From Bacilli bacterium (GTDB lineage: Bacteria > Bacillota > Bacilli > RF39 > UBA660): DNA of 64,000 bases. A program made the translations under genes and the position numbers. The notes beneath the pieces were generated by a model. The model ran no database searches and was not told the DNA's origin. It was given only the letters and a program-made list of their open reading frames with translations. Location of the stretch: assembly GCA_017525015.1 (NCBI GenBank), contig JAFXUK010000004.1:124001-188000 (forward strand). The letters are read 5' to 3'. Positions 51,744-60,150 of this stretch are shown here, piece by piece; within the stretch, counting starts at the first letter, position 1; each line of letters opens with the position of its first letter.

Positions 51744-52405
51744 GCCTTTTCACCTCTAAAAGCCAAACTAGTTTGACTTTCATATGTCTTAATAATGATA
51801 CCAGCATCTCTATGCTTTTTAAAAAACTTATCGGGAGCTCTACCATAAATCAAAATTACACGAGGAGAAACTCTTTTAACCAATTCATCTAATCCCTCTT
51901 GAAATAATCTCCAGTTTTTCTTTTCTTTTATGCATCCGATAGTTCCTATCGATATTATACCATTTTTAGGTAGTCCTGCAAAACAGTAATCATATGAAGA
52001 TTTATCTGACCATCTAACATTATTTATAACATTTATTCCGCACTTAGATGCATAACAACCAAACGCTCTCATTCGATAAATATTATATCTTTTTAATGGA
52101 TCAGGAAAATCTAAATTAGTGGAAAAATCAGGTGTTATCATCCCTTTATATTTCTTAATTCTTTCAATAGCTTCTTCCGGATAATTCCAAATACCTCTCT
52201 TACCATCAAACTTATAGTCATCAATATAAAAATGTACATATGAATCATACTGAGTAGATGATTTAGTTAAATCATAAGCTATTAATTGATTAGGAATTTC
52301 TTCTCTACTTGTTAAACATACAGGAATATCATCTATATCAAATGATGCGCCTTCTAACATGAATGCATTGAATACATCTTTGCATCCTTTTCTTACTTTT
52401 GTCAT
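51740..52405 (-). CDS. DUF4417 family protein, right cassette
   Basis: The 221-residue protein has the DUF4417 block NVRWSDKSSYDYCFAGLPKNGIISIGTIGCIK and the later LIYGRAPDKFF, closely like VIVYGRFPNEVF of the left copy. AGAGGT precedes the ATG. It leads a leftward three-gene operon and is divergent from the 538-residue gene, exactly as in the left cassette. Role unknown. Confidence 0.86.
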   Translation of the reverse strand: MTKVRKGCKDVFNAFMLEGASFDIDDIPVCLTSREEIPNQLIAYDLTKSSTQYDSYVHFYIDDYKFDGKRGIWNYPEEAIERIKKYKGMITPDFSTNLDFPDPLKRYNIYRMRAFGCYASKCGINVINNVRWSDKSSYDYCFAGLPKNGIISIGTIGCIKEKKNWRLFQEGLDELVKRVSPRVILIYGRAPDKFFKKHRDAGIIIKTYESQTSLAFRGEKA

Positions 52406-52454
52406 TTTTTACCTCTTTTCTACACAAGAGTTTCTGCTGATCAGGCATGATTCA

Positions 52455-52490
52455 TGTGTTATAATATTTAATCGAGAAGAAGGCCTTCTT
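52455..52490. promoter_or_regulatory. Divergent promoter with palindrome, right cassette
   Basis: A rightward TATAAT box (near 52460) is followed by the 14-bp palindrome AAGAAGGCCTTCTT (near 52476-52489). The position relative to the two divergent genes matches the left cassette. Confidence 0.6.
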
Positions 52491-52530
52491 GCTTCGACAA
52501 CTAAAGTATCCCATACAAGAAGAAATAAAT

Positions 52531-52570
52531 CAGGAATCTTCAAGAATCTTTAAGAATGACAAAGAATGAA
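52531..52570. repeat. 10-bp phased direct repeats before the 538-residue gene
   Basis: Four contiguous 10-bp units CAGGAATCTT, CAAGAATCTT, TAAGAATGAC and AAAGAATGAA end just before the ribosome site. The period is the same as in the left cassette but the sequence is different. Confidence 0.88.
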
Positions 52571-52584
52571 AGGATGTGTATTAA

Positions 52585-54201
52585 ATGACTTTTTCAGAAT
52601 TTGCAAAAGTAATTATTAAATTTGTTGGATGTAGTCCAGAAGAAATAACTCAAAATTTAGTTGATGGAATTTCAAACATAGGAATAGAAGATATTATGAA
52701 AATCTCACCAAGCGGATGGTCAAAGTATTATCATGGTAAAGCTAATTTCAAAAAAATTGCTAATATAATTAAAGATAAGTATGATAAAGAATATTTCTAT
52801 GCTTATTTGGATGATTATTTTAACGATGATAATATATCAAAACTAATAAATGAATTTAATAATATAGGTTGTAATGTTAAAAAAGATTCATGGAAAGAAG
52901 ATATAACAAATATATTCATAAGCATAATTGATGAAGCCAACGGAATAACAACAATTGACAATACAAACGAAGAGAAAAATCTAGATCTTGAACTTAAAAA
53001 TTTAGATCACGAAATAATATCTACCGTAAATAAGGACTTTCAAGAAGCTGACAAAGAAATAAAAGAAGCTTTTAACAACACTTTTCAAGCAATTAATGCT
53101 TTGCAAACAAACAAGCTTAATCCTGAACTTAAAGAATATTTTGATGTTGAATATAATCACGTTAATAATCAATCTTTTGGATTACTTGTTCCTAAAAATG
53201 ACGAAGCTTTAAAAAAATACCCATATAACATACTGATAATGCCACAAGAAGACACTTCAAAAGAAAGAGAAAGACTTAAAAAATATTTGGACACAATACA
53301 AAGAGAGGCAAATTTAACTAATAAATCTGTTGAAGTAAAAGAATCATTTAAATTAGTAGAAAAACTTGGCAATTATGATAATCCCTACCCACTTTTTAAC
53401 AGATTAGACAAGTTAACACTAAATCCAGATCCTAATTTAAGAAGTTCTCTATTTACACTTAGAGTATTCAACAAACACTATGATTTAACCTTTAGAGATA
53501 TTGAAATGTGGTTACTAGATTATGATAAAGATCATTTTATATTTTCAAATATTAGAGAAGAAAAGGCTGATTTTATTTTAAGAATAGAATTGATACATGA
53601 AAATGGGAAACCAAATACAAAAACAACTTTCTCAACAAAAGAGGAATACATAGGAGATGCTAGTGCTAATAAGAGGAATTACTTATGGAGAATACTAACT
53701 GCAGATAAAAAATCTACTTTCGAATTAACATCAAAACTAGTTGGAAAAGTTGCAATAAAAGCAGAAGGCTTTGGTAAAGAAAGCTTTAGCACAAAAGATT
53801 ATAATGAATTTAAAAGAGTAATTAATTATTTTGATAAGATAAAATTTATTGAAGATGTTACAGGTAAAAAAATAGACGTTACAGGAATGCATATGGATAA
53901 TGAAATCCCTTCAATTGATTTTATTTATTACTCACTTAAAAGAAAAAGTAAAACTTTTAGAAGAAAAATGTACTTTGATATGGAATTAGATAAAGAATAT
54001 ATAACAGATTTTAAAGAAGGAGCAACACTTGTTAATGTTGAATCAGATTTAGCATTTGCTGAATTAAGAGGAATTACTTTTGATTTATATAACACAGAGG
54101 TAAAAATGGAAAAAGTAGAAGTAATCAAATTAGAAAAACTAAACAATAAAAAATATAAAGTATACTATCAAACAGATAAGGTCGAAATGATAGTAAATTA
54201 G
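52585..54201 (+). CDS. Cassette regulator-like protein, right copy (538 aa)
   Basis: This is a paralogue of the 526-residue protein at 35204. The N-terminal helical domain (about 1-85) has SPSGWSKYYHGKANFKKI in place of STISKYINDRLSFS. A coiled linker (about 130-175) follows, and the beta-rich C-terminal half (about 270-538) includes LTLRVFNKHYDLTFRDIE-like strands and FDKIKFIEDVTGKKI. No known enzyme motif was seen. AAAGGATG precedes the ATG. Same divergent arrangement and phased upstream repeats as the left copy, so it is likely the sensor or regulator of its cassette. Confidence 0.78.
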   Translation: MTFSEFAKVIIKFVGCSPEEITQNLVDGISNIGIEDIMKISPSGWSKYYHGKANFKKIANIIKDKYDKEYFYAYLDDYFNDDNISKLINEFNNIGCNVKKDSWKEDITNIFISIIDEANGITTIDNTNEEKNLDLELKNLDHEIISTVNKDFQEADKEIKEAFNNTFQAINALQTNKLNPELKEYFDVEYNHVNNQSFGLLVPKNDEALKKYPYNILIMPQEDTSKERERLKKYLDTIQREANLTNKSVEVKESFKLVEKLGNYDNPYPLFNRLDKLTLNPDPNLRSSLFTLRVFNKHYDLTFRDIEMWLLDYDKDHFIFSNIREEKADFILRIELIHENGKPNTKTTFSTKEEYIGDASANKRNYLWRILTADKKSTFELTSKLVGKVAIKAEGFGKESFSTKDYNEFKRVINYFDKIKFIEDVTGKKIDVTGMHMDNEIPSIDFIYYSLKRKSKTFRRKMYFDMELDKEYITDFKEGATLVNVESDLAFAELRGITFDLYNTEVKMEKVEVIKLEKLNNKKYKVYYQTDKVEMIVN

Positions 54202-54246
54202 ACATTATTAATTATTAATTTAAAAAACAAAAAATTGTGTACCCAG

Positions 54247-54271
54247 AAGAGCGCGAAAATGTGCTCTTTTT
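54247..54271 (+). terminator. Terminator of 538-residue gene
   Basis: AGAGC/GCTCTTTTTT hairpin read rightwards. Confidence 0.75.
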
Positions 54272-54283
54272 TAATTTGCACAA

Positions 54284-54344
54284 TTGACAAATACACTTAC
54301 GCTGTTTTATATTGTCCGTGGTTAGAGAAAATAGTACGGACAAT
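54284..54344 (+). promoter_or_regulatory. Integrase promoter and operator
   Basis: TTGACA (54284-54289), an 18-bp spacer and TATATT (54308-54313). A perfect 9-bp inverted repeat (ATTGTCCGT at 54311-54319 and ACGGACAAT at 54336-54344) overlaps the -10 box. The spacer contains an inverted copy of the att core (ACAAATACACTTAC). Confidence 0.8.
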
Positions 54345-54365
54345 AATTAGAAGGAGGAATTAAAT

Positions 54366-55478
54366 ATGGCCGTACGTGAAACCAATAAAGAAAGAATAAC
54401 AAAGGATGGAAGAAAATGGTATTTCTATACCTGGTTAAGCTATCCAGATGGTACAAGAAAAATGTACACATCAAAATTATATTTAACTAAAAAAGAAGCT
54501 ACAATTTCAGAAAAGGAATTTATCTTAAAAAGAGATAAAAGTGAAATTAATATCACTGATATGACATTCATGGATCTTTATACTGAATTCTATGATTACA
54601 AGAAGGATAAAGTTAAACACTCTACCCTAACTGGATATAGGAACAATATAAAAGCACTAGTTGAATTTCATAGATTAAAAATAAGAGATATTAAAGTATC
54701 ACACTATCTTGCTTGGAGAAAAAGAATCGCTGAATTAGATTTAGCTGACAAAACCAAAAATGGATATTACAAACTATTAAAAGAAATATTCAATTATGGT
54801 ACTAAATGGCATGATTTCAATTTCACCACCATTTATAACAAAATGGAAAAATTTACTAATCCTAACAAATTACCGAAGGAAATGGATTTCTATACTTGGG
54901 AAGAATTTAAAAGATACTTAAGTGTTATCGAAGAACCAAAATATAGATGTCTATTTCAAACACTATATTATTGTGGACTTCGTAGAGGCGAATTAAGAGG
55001 CCTTACATGGGACAATATCGATTATGAAGGAAAATGTATTTCCATAGTAAAAAACTGCGTTAATTTGCGAGGAGACAGTGGCTTTTGGCTACTTACTACA
55101 CCAAAGACTAGAACTAGTACAAGAACTATACCAATACCTGATCGATTAGTCGAAGAATTAAAAACTTATCAAGAGACTGTGAAAAAGTATTATGGATATG
55201 AAGATAAGTGGTTTGTATTTGGGACATCTTCCCCTCTACATCCAGATGTTTTGCGAAGAGAAAAGAAAAGATATGCTGAACGTGCAGGACTTAGAGTTAT
55301 TAGAACTCATGACTTTAGACACTCATGTGCTTCATTACTGATAAACAATGGTGCTAACATAATGATAGTAGCTAAATTTTTAGGTCATGCAAAAATAGAT
55401 GAGACACTAAATACCTATGCTCACCTATTCAAAAATAAACTTGATGAAGTTGTTATTAAACTTAATGAATTAGACTAA
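54366..55478 (+). CDS. int: Site-specific tyrosine integrase
   Basis: The 370-residue protein has the integrase layout: a small N-terminal arm-binding domain (KDGRKWYFYTWLSYPDGTRKMYTSKLYLTKKEA), a helical core-binding domain and a C-terminal catalytic domain with GLRRGEL (Arg), HDFRHSCAS (His-x-x-Arg) and LGHAKIDETLNTYAH (His, Tyr). It is of the Tn916/phage class. AGAAGGAGGAATTAAAT precedes the ATG. It ends 21 bp before the right attachment repeat. Confidence 0.95.
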   Translation: MAVRETNKERITKDGRKWYFYTWLSYPDGTRKMYTSKLYLTKKEATISEKEFILKRDKSEINITDMTFMDLYTEFYDYKKDKVKHSTLTGYRNNIKALVEFHRLKIRDIKVSHYLAWRKRIAELDLADKTKNGYYKLLKEIFNYGTKWHDFNFTTIYNKMEKFTNPNKLPKEMDFYTWEEFKRYLSVIEEPKYRCLFQTLYYCGLRRGELRGLTWDNIDYEGKCISIVKNCVNLRGDSGFWLLTTPKTRTSTRTIPIPDRLVEELKTYQETVKKYYGYEDKWFVFGTSSPLHPDVLRREKKRYAERAGLRVIRTHDFRHSCASLLINNGANIMIVAKFLGHAKIDETLNTYAHLFKNKLDEVVIKLNELD

Positions 55479-55499
55479 AAAATAAGTCTACAAAACATG

Positions 55500-55523
55500 T
55501 TTGTATTTGTGAATGTATTTGTA
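55500..55523. repeat. attR, 24-bp direct repeat
   Basis: Exact copy of 32715-32738, just after the integrase gene. It contains two TGTATTTGT units. Confidence 0.88.
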
Positions 55524-55546
55524 GAAGCAAAATTCGATGTATGAAA

Positions 55547-55582
55547 AATCCCAGTTTCCTTTAGAAATAAGGGCTGGGATTT
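55547..55582 (+). terminator. Hairpin beyond attR
   Basis: AATCCCAG/CTGGGATT stem with inner CCTT/AAGG pairing and T residues; may end the integrase transcript. Confidence 0.7.
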
Positions 55583-55656
55583 AAATAAATTATTATCACG
55601 CTCTCTTCAGGGGGAAGAGAGCACATTTATTATCACAAAATTGAACTGTTATTCAC

Positions 55657-55687
55657 AAAAAAAGAGTACTTTTAATAATTTACTCTT
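55657..55687 (-). terminator. Intrinsic terminator
   Basis: AAGAGTA/TACTCTT stem with T-run after the gene at 55686. Confidence 0.7.
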
Positions 55688-55940
55688 ATTTATCATTCCT
55701 ATCTATTTCATGAAATATTTCTATTACTATTTTTTTAATTATATTATCATCAATTTCTTTTTCATAGCTACTAATTATATTATATAAAGTTCTGTAATAA
55801 TCGGTATGTGTTCCTATTCCAAATAACGTAAGCATTATTACACTATCGCTAACCTTTTTTTCACGCATCAAATTGATTAACTCTTCATTTTCATCATTCT
55901 TTAATTGGTTTACTACAGTTTCTTCAATATTATCTTTCAT
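55686..55940 (-). CDS. Small helical protein of unknown function
   Basis: The 84-residue protein is helical and acidic without membrane segments. It is one base from the stop of the 78-residue gene and has no strong ribosome site, so it is probably translated by coupling. No family recognised. It is the first gene outside the right end of the element. Confidence 0.62.
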   Translation of the reverse strand: MKDNIEETVVNQLKNDENEELINLMREKKVSDSVIMLTLFGIGTHTDYYRTLYNIISSYEKEIDDNIIKKIVIEIFHEIDRNDK

Positions 55941-55941
55941 A

Positions 55942-56178
55942 TTATCTATTCTGTTTTTCTATATCATCGTGTAGATTTTCTAATATTTCCCAATATTCAT
56001 CACTTGGTATACCTTTATCATCTACATGATATAGTTCTTCATCATGTATATCATTTAATAATTGTTTTAAACTTCTATTTTTATATTTAACATGATACCA
56101 TTCTAAATCTTCTATTTGTTTCTTAGTTAATTTAATACCATTAACAATTTCTATTTTATTCTTATTACTAAAAAACAT
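55942..56178 (-). CDS. Small acidic protein of unknown function
   Basis: The 78-residue protein is acidic and helical, with many His, Asp and Glu (WYHVKYKN; DIHDEELYHVDDKG). GGTGATATT precedes the ATG. It is in an operon with the 84-residue gene. No family recognised. Confidence 0.65.
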   Translation of the reverse strand: MFFSNKNKIEIVNGIKLTKKQIEDLEWYHVKYKNRSLKQLLNDIHDEELYHVDDKGIPSDEYWEILENLHDDIEKQNR

Positions 56179-56200
56179 AATATCACCAATTAAAGTATAT

Positions 56201-56228
56201 CAAAAAAAGACACATAAGTGTCTTTTTA
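56201..56228 (-). terminator. Intrinsic terminator
   Basis: AAAGACACTTA/TAAGTGTCTTT-like hairpin with T-run. Confidence 0.85.
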
Positions 56229-56495
56229 ATATAATCCTTTTTCTTTTGTTTTAGAAAATGATGCTTCGTAGTTATGGGTATCTTTAATTCTAGTAACATT
56301 CATATCTACTGGTTCATCAAATAGTTGAGATATTAAACTACCTATGAAATCAAATGGACAATCTCTAAAGATTACTTTAGCAGGTAATGTTAAACCTACT
56401 CTTAATCTATTCATTGTATTTTCATTTAATTCATAAACATTATCTCCACTTGTAAAATAATATTTATCTCCTTTTTTAGTTATTACAGTATCCAT
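56226..56495 (-). CDS. Small protein of unknown function
   Basis: The 89-residue protein is alpha/beta with an N-terminal beta hairpin (TVITKKGDKYYFTSGDNVYEL). No signal peptide. AGGGGGTAATTAT sets the start at 56493-56495; an earlier in-frame ATG is less well placed. Single-gene transcript. No family recognised. Confidence 0.7.
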   Translation of the reverse strand: MDTVITKKGDKYYFTSGDNVYELNENTMNRLRVGLTLPAKVIFRDCPFDFIGSLISQLFDEPVDMNVTRIKDTHNYEASFSKTKEKGLY

Positions 56496-56542
56496 ATAAT
56501 TACCCCCTAACAAAGTTAATGTGTATTATAACATATAATATT

Positions 56543-56567
56543 TAAAAAAGACACCTAAGTGTCTTTT
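56543..56567 (-). terminator. Intrinsic terminator
   Basis: AAGACACTTAGG/CCTAAGTGTCTT-like hairpin and T-run. Confidence 0.8.
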
Positions 56568-56569
56568 CT

Positions 56570-58567
56570 TTACGCTACTTTTTTAAGTACTACTGGTTCT
56601 TCTTCATCAAATGTATTTTCAGTTGTTTCAGTTTGTCCATCAAAACTCAATGGTTCCCAAAGATCAAATAGTGTTCTTCTACGGCGATGGAACTCTTCAG
56701 TATTATGATAATGACCCATAAGCACCATTCCTTGAGGTCTTGGAAAATCTATATGACTATCGATACTAACTACATTAGATTTATCTATATTTTCATTTCT
56801 ATCGAAGTATCCAAAATCTACTTGTTCTAAACTAGGTGCATTAAATAATTGTACTGATTTATTACGAATCATAAAGTTTTCTTTAACTGATATTAATTTA
56901 GGAAAATCTAATCTTAATATTGTATTATTAATTGATAAAAAGTTACTACCAATTCTTTCAACTAATGGTGCATCTACTTGTTCTAAACTTTCATTATATC
57001 CTAGGAAATAATTACCAATTGATTTAGTATTTACTAAACCTATTCTTTTCATTACTGTATTTCTTTCCATAAAGTAATTTCCAATATTTTCTACATTAGG
57101 TAAATTAACATATTCTAAGGAATTATTATATCTTAAGAAGTCATCCCCTATATCTCTTACATCATCTAAAGAAATAGATTGTAAAACATTATTACATGGC
57201 ATAAAATCATGTTCTATAAATCTTATATTAGGTAATGATAAAGTTCTTAATCCCCTATTTTCATATAAGGAACCAGAACCAATATTTCTTATTTCTGGCA
57301 TATATAATGAATCAAGTATTCTATTACTATGTAAGAAAAAATAACTTACCCTAAGTACATTAGGTAATGAAATTGATTTTAAACCCAAATTTTCTGCTAA
57401 GAAATATTCCCTTATTTCTTCAACATTAGGTAAATATATTTCTTCTAAAACAGTATTTCTTGCTAAGAAACAACTACCTATATAATCTACATTAGGTAAA
57501 CTTACTATTCTTAGTGTATTATTATCTTCTAAGAAATAATTACCAATACTATCAACTATATTATTATGATATTCTATCATTTGATTATATGAATTTAATA
57601 TAATCATCGTATTATAGTTAATAATTATAATTTTATTACCATTCTTAGTAGTTCTAATTAATAGTTTATCTATATCCCCAATAGATTTTGTAAAACTATC
57701 ACTTCCAAATATATATTTAGTAATACATTTATTATCAATATCTAATATATATTGATCAAATAATAAATATTTATTTTTATCAAAATACTTTACTTCTCCA
57801 TTATCAATAATTACATTATCAGTACAATAATAAGTTTTAAAACAATTATAATAATATTTATATAATTTACCATCATTAGCTTTAACATATCCTTTAAATT
57901 TATTAGATAATTTAGTTCTTCTAGCATTATATTGTAATTCTGGATATTGACTTAAAAAAGCATTTGTTAATCCAGGAACAATATTATCTAAATTATTTGA
58001 ATATGTAGCATCTGGATTAAGCACTGTATGATTATATCTATTCTTAATAGATAATCTACTAGTTCTTCCTTTATCAAATTGAATACTCATAACAGATGTT
58101 CCATATTCATCTTCTCTTTGAGGATTTTTAAAGTTTTCTCTTATAATATCATCTACATTTTTCTTAACAGCAAAGAAAACATAACAAGAATATAATCTTC
58201 CACCATCAAATGTACATAAATCTTCTCCACGAGCATAATACTTTTTAAAGCTTTGAATATCTTCTTCAGTATGACATTCATATAAATCATATCCTACAGA
58301 AGCTAATAACTCTTGTGGTGTCTTATCACTTTTAACTCTTGTTTCATCATCTTCTACATAAGAATAAATATAATCAACAAAGTCTCTTTGTTTAGAATAT
58401 TTAACAATATCATCATATAAGAATTTAGAGTATGCAAAAGCTTTAGAAAGACATGAAAAAAGTAAACCAGGTTTCTCTAACAATGTTGGAAACAAAGTTC
58501 TACATAGGTGCATCATGTTTTCTCCATAATACTTCTTAATAAGTTGTAAATCATTAACGGTTTTCAT
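56570..58567 (-). CDS. Leucine-rich-repeat protein (BspA-like), no signal peptide
   Basis: The 665-residue protein has an N-terminal helical part (about 1-110) and a middle with beta character. Residues about 355-600 hold ten or more LRR units of ~23 residues with the pattern L-P-N-V-x2-I-G-x2-F-L-x2-N-x2-L-x2-I. This is like BspA-type LRR proteins, but there is no signal peptide or anchor, so it probably acts in the cytoplasm. AAAGGGGTTAACT sets the start at 58565-58567. It may bind other proteins or act in phage/host contacts; unknown. Confidence 0.8.
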   Translation of the reverse strand: MKTVNDLQLIKKYYGENMMHLCRTLFPTLLEKPGLLFSCLSKAFAYSKFLYDDIVKYSKQRDFVDYIYSYVEDDETRVKSDKTPQELLASVGYDLYECHTEEDIQSFKKYYARGEDLCTFDGGRLYSCYVFFAVKKNVDDIIRENFKNPQREDEYGTSVMSIQFDKGRTSRLSIKNRYNHTVLNPDATYSNNLDNIVPGLTNAFLSQYPELQYNARRTKLSNKFKGYVKANDGKLYKYYYNCFKTYYCTDNVIIDNGEVKYFDKNKYLLFDQYILDIDNKCITKYIFGSDSFTKSIGDIDKLLIRTTKNGNKIIIINYNTMIILNSYNQMIEYHNNIVDSIGNYFLEDNNTLRIVSLPNVDYIGSCFLARNTVLEEIYLPNVEEIREYFLAENLGLKSISLPNVLRVSYFFLHSNRILDSLYMPEIRNIGSGSLYENRGLRTLSLPNIRFIEHDFMPCNNVLQSISLDDVRDIGDDFLRYNNSLEYVNLPNVENIGNYFMERNTVMKRIGLVNTKSIGNYFLGYNESLEQVDAPLVERIGSNFLSINNTILRLDFPKLISVKENFMIRNKSVQLFNAPSLEQVDFGYFDRNENIDKSNVVSIDSHIDFPRPQGMVLMGHYHNTEEFHRRRRTLFDLWEPLSFDGQTETTENTFDEEEPVVLKKVA

Positions 58568-58621
58568 AGTTAACCCCTTTAGTGGTGAGTATTCTACCAT
58601 AATAAATCTATTTGGGCAAAT

Positions 58622-58646
58622 TTAAAAGACACTATTCAGTGTCTTT
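58622..58646 (-). terminator. Intrinsic terminator
   Basis: AAAGACACT/AGTGTCTTT hairpin after the membrane protein gene. Confidence 0.8.
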
Positions 58647-59246
58647 TATTTCTTCTCCTTTATTAACAAAGTCTACATTTGTTAATAAATTTTGTGTTAT
58701 AGCTTCTCTTTTATCTTTAACATCACTTAGTATATAAATAATAGAATGAAATGCTTCCCATAAAGAGAATGTAAATAAGAAAACAAATATTTCTGACATA
58801 ACAGTAGATTCTAATATTAATACTAAATATAAATATATAGCTAAACAAACTAATCCAACTACTATTAAATTAATAGCTTTATTTCTAGTCTTCTTATATT
58901 CTTTTTGAATCTTATATAATTCAATAGAATAATGTTCTTTAACAAGGTGTTTTATTACACCTTGTTCTTTAGATGTAAATTCATAACCTATTATATGAAA
59001 ATTAATAGGCATATCACTCTCTAACATTGATGATTTCTTTTCTAAATATTCATACACATCATCTTTTAAAGCTATTTGATTATCTGTAGTACGTCTATCA
59101 ATTACATCATCTTTTTCTCTTACTTTTAAATATATATCAGCATCATTATCATTCGTTGAATATTCATTATTAATATAACCATTTAAATAATCATCATTAG
59201 AATATTCTTTTATTTTTTCATGTACTTTATTTTTAAAATCATTCAT
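58632..59246 (-). CDS. Membrane protein of unknown function
   Basis: The 204-residue protein has a soluble N-terminal part of about 115 residues and two membrane segments (about 127-147 and 152-172), followed by a short soluble tail. It looks like a signalling or scaffolding membrane protein. The second of two adjacent ATG codons (59244-59246) fits AGGTGA best. No family recognised. Confidence 0.7.
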   Translation of the reverse strand: MNDFKNKVHEKIKEYSNDDYLNGYINNEYSTNDNDADIYLKVREKDDVIDRRTTDNQIALKDDVYEYLEKKSSMLESDMPINFHIIGYEFTSKEQGVIKHLVKEHYSIELYKIQKEYKKTRNKAINLIVVGLVCLAIYLYLVLILESTVMSEIFVFLFTFSLWEAFHSIIYILSDVKDKREAITQNLLTNVDFVNKGEEIKDTE

Positions 59247-59338
59247 CATCGTCACCTACTATAAGATTATACCACATATGGATAAAAATAGTTTTCTATG
59301 ATACAATATAAATCTATTTTTCTAAAGGAGGAAGATAC

Positions 59339-60134
59339 ATGAAAAAAACAGGTATATTTCTTACAGGTGGTGGCGGTATTGGTGCTTTCCATATTGGATT
59401 CTTTAAAGCCTTAGAAGAACAAGGTATAAAATATGATACTATTGTTGGTAGTTCTGTTGGTGCTTTAGTTGGAGGAGCAGCAACATATCTAACAGCAGAT
59501 GAAATGTATCAAAAATGGTTTTCTATTACTTTAGAAAATGCTCTTCATGTAGATAGTAATAAAATAAAAGATTTACAAGGTAAAAAAAAGAACACTAATG
59601 CTATATAAAGAATGTCTTAAAGCTTGTGCTAGAAGAGATCCTAACTTCTTATTAGATTTCCAAGGAATAAGAGATTTATTATATAAAATGTTAGATGGTG
59701 AAAGAATAAAAAAATCACCAATTGAATTTGGTATAACTACTACTCTACTACCTAGTTTAAAAATGGAAAAAGTATTTAAAGAAAATATGATTACTAATCC
59801 TTTAGAATATATACTTACAAGTTTATATATGCCTGTTTATACAAGAGAAAAAATGATAGATGGAAGAAGTTATGTCGATCTATCTAGATTTAGAAGATAT
59901 CCTTTAGAAATGTTAAAACAAAAAAATTGTGAAAGAATTTTCGTTGTTAATCTAGAAGCTAATCACCTATGGCGATTAGAAAGACCTATTAGAAAATTCT
60001 TTGACAATGGTGAAGAAGTAACTTTAATAGATTATGAACATAAACCATCATTCTTAGATTTCTCACATGAACAATCAAGAATTAATTATCAAAATGGTTA
60101 TGAAGCTACCGTTAAAAAGCTAATAAAAAAATAG
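59339..60134 (+). pseudogene. Patatin-like phospholipase, frameshifted
   Basis: The first part (59339-59608) carries the oxyanion loop GGGGIGAF and nucleophile GSSVG (about residue 42). The second part (to 60134) carries the catalytic Asp in MIDGRSYVDL and continues as normal family sequence. The two frames meet in an eight-A run (59582-59589); removing one A joins them into a 264-residue protein (GKKRTLMLYKECL). It is therefore a one-base insertion: a real inactivation, slipped-strand switching or sequence error. GAGGAAGATAC precedes the first ATG. Confidence 0.9.
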
Positions 60135-60150
60135 ACTTTCGTCTATTTTT
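60126..60150. terminator. Bidirectional terminator
   Basis: AAATAGAC/GTCTATTT hairpin with A/T runs between convergent genes. Confidence 0.8.

Larger units (their letters stand above)
32715..55523. mobile_element. Integrative element with defence cargo (about 22.8 kb)
   Basis: Bounded by a 24-bp direct repeat, with a tyrosine integrase (54366-55478) adjacent to the right copy. Inside are a type I restriction-modification system, GmrSD-like, SEC-C and HEPN-like genes, two similar DUF4417 cassettes, and a replication-type module with a DUF3173-like (excisionase-like) gene. No relaxase, coupling protein, type IV secretion or phage structural gene was seen. It is therefore probably a non-conjugative island or satellite-type element that relies on other elements for transfer (inference). 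Confidence 0.85.
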
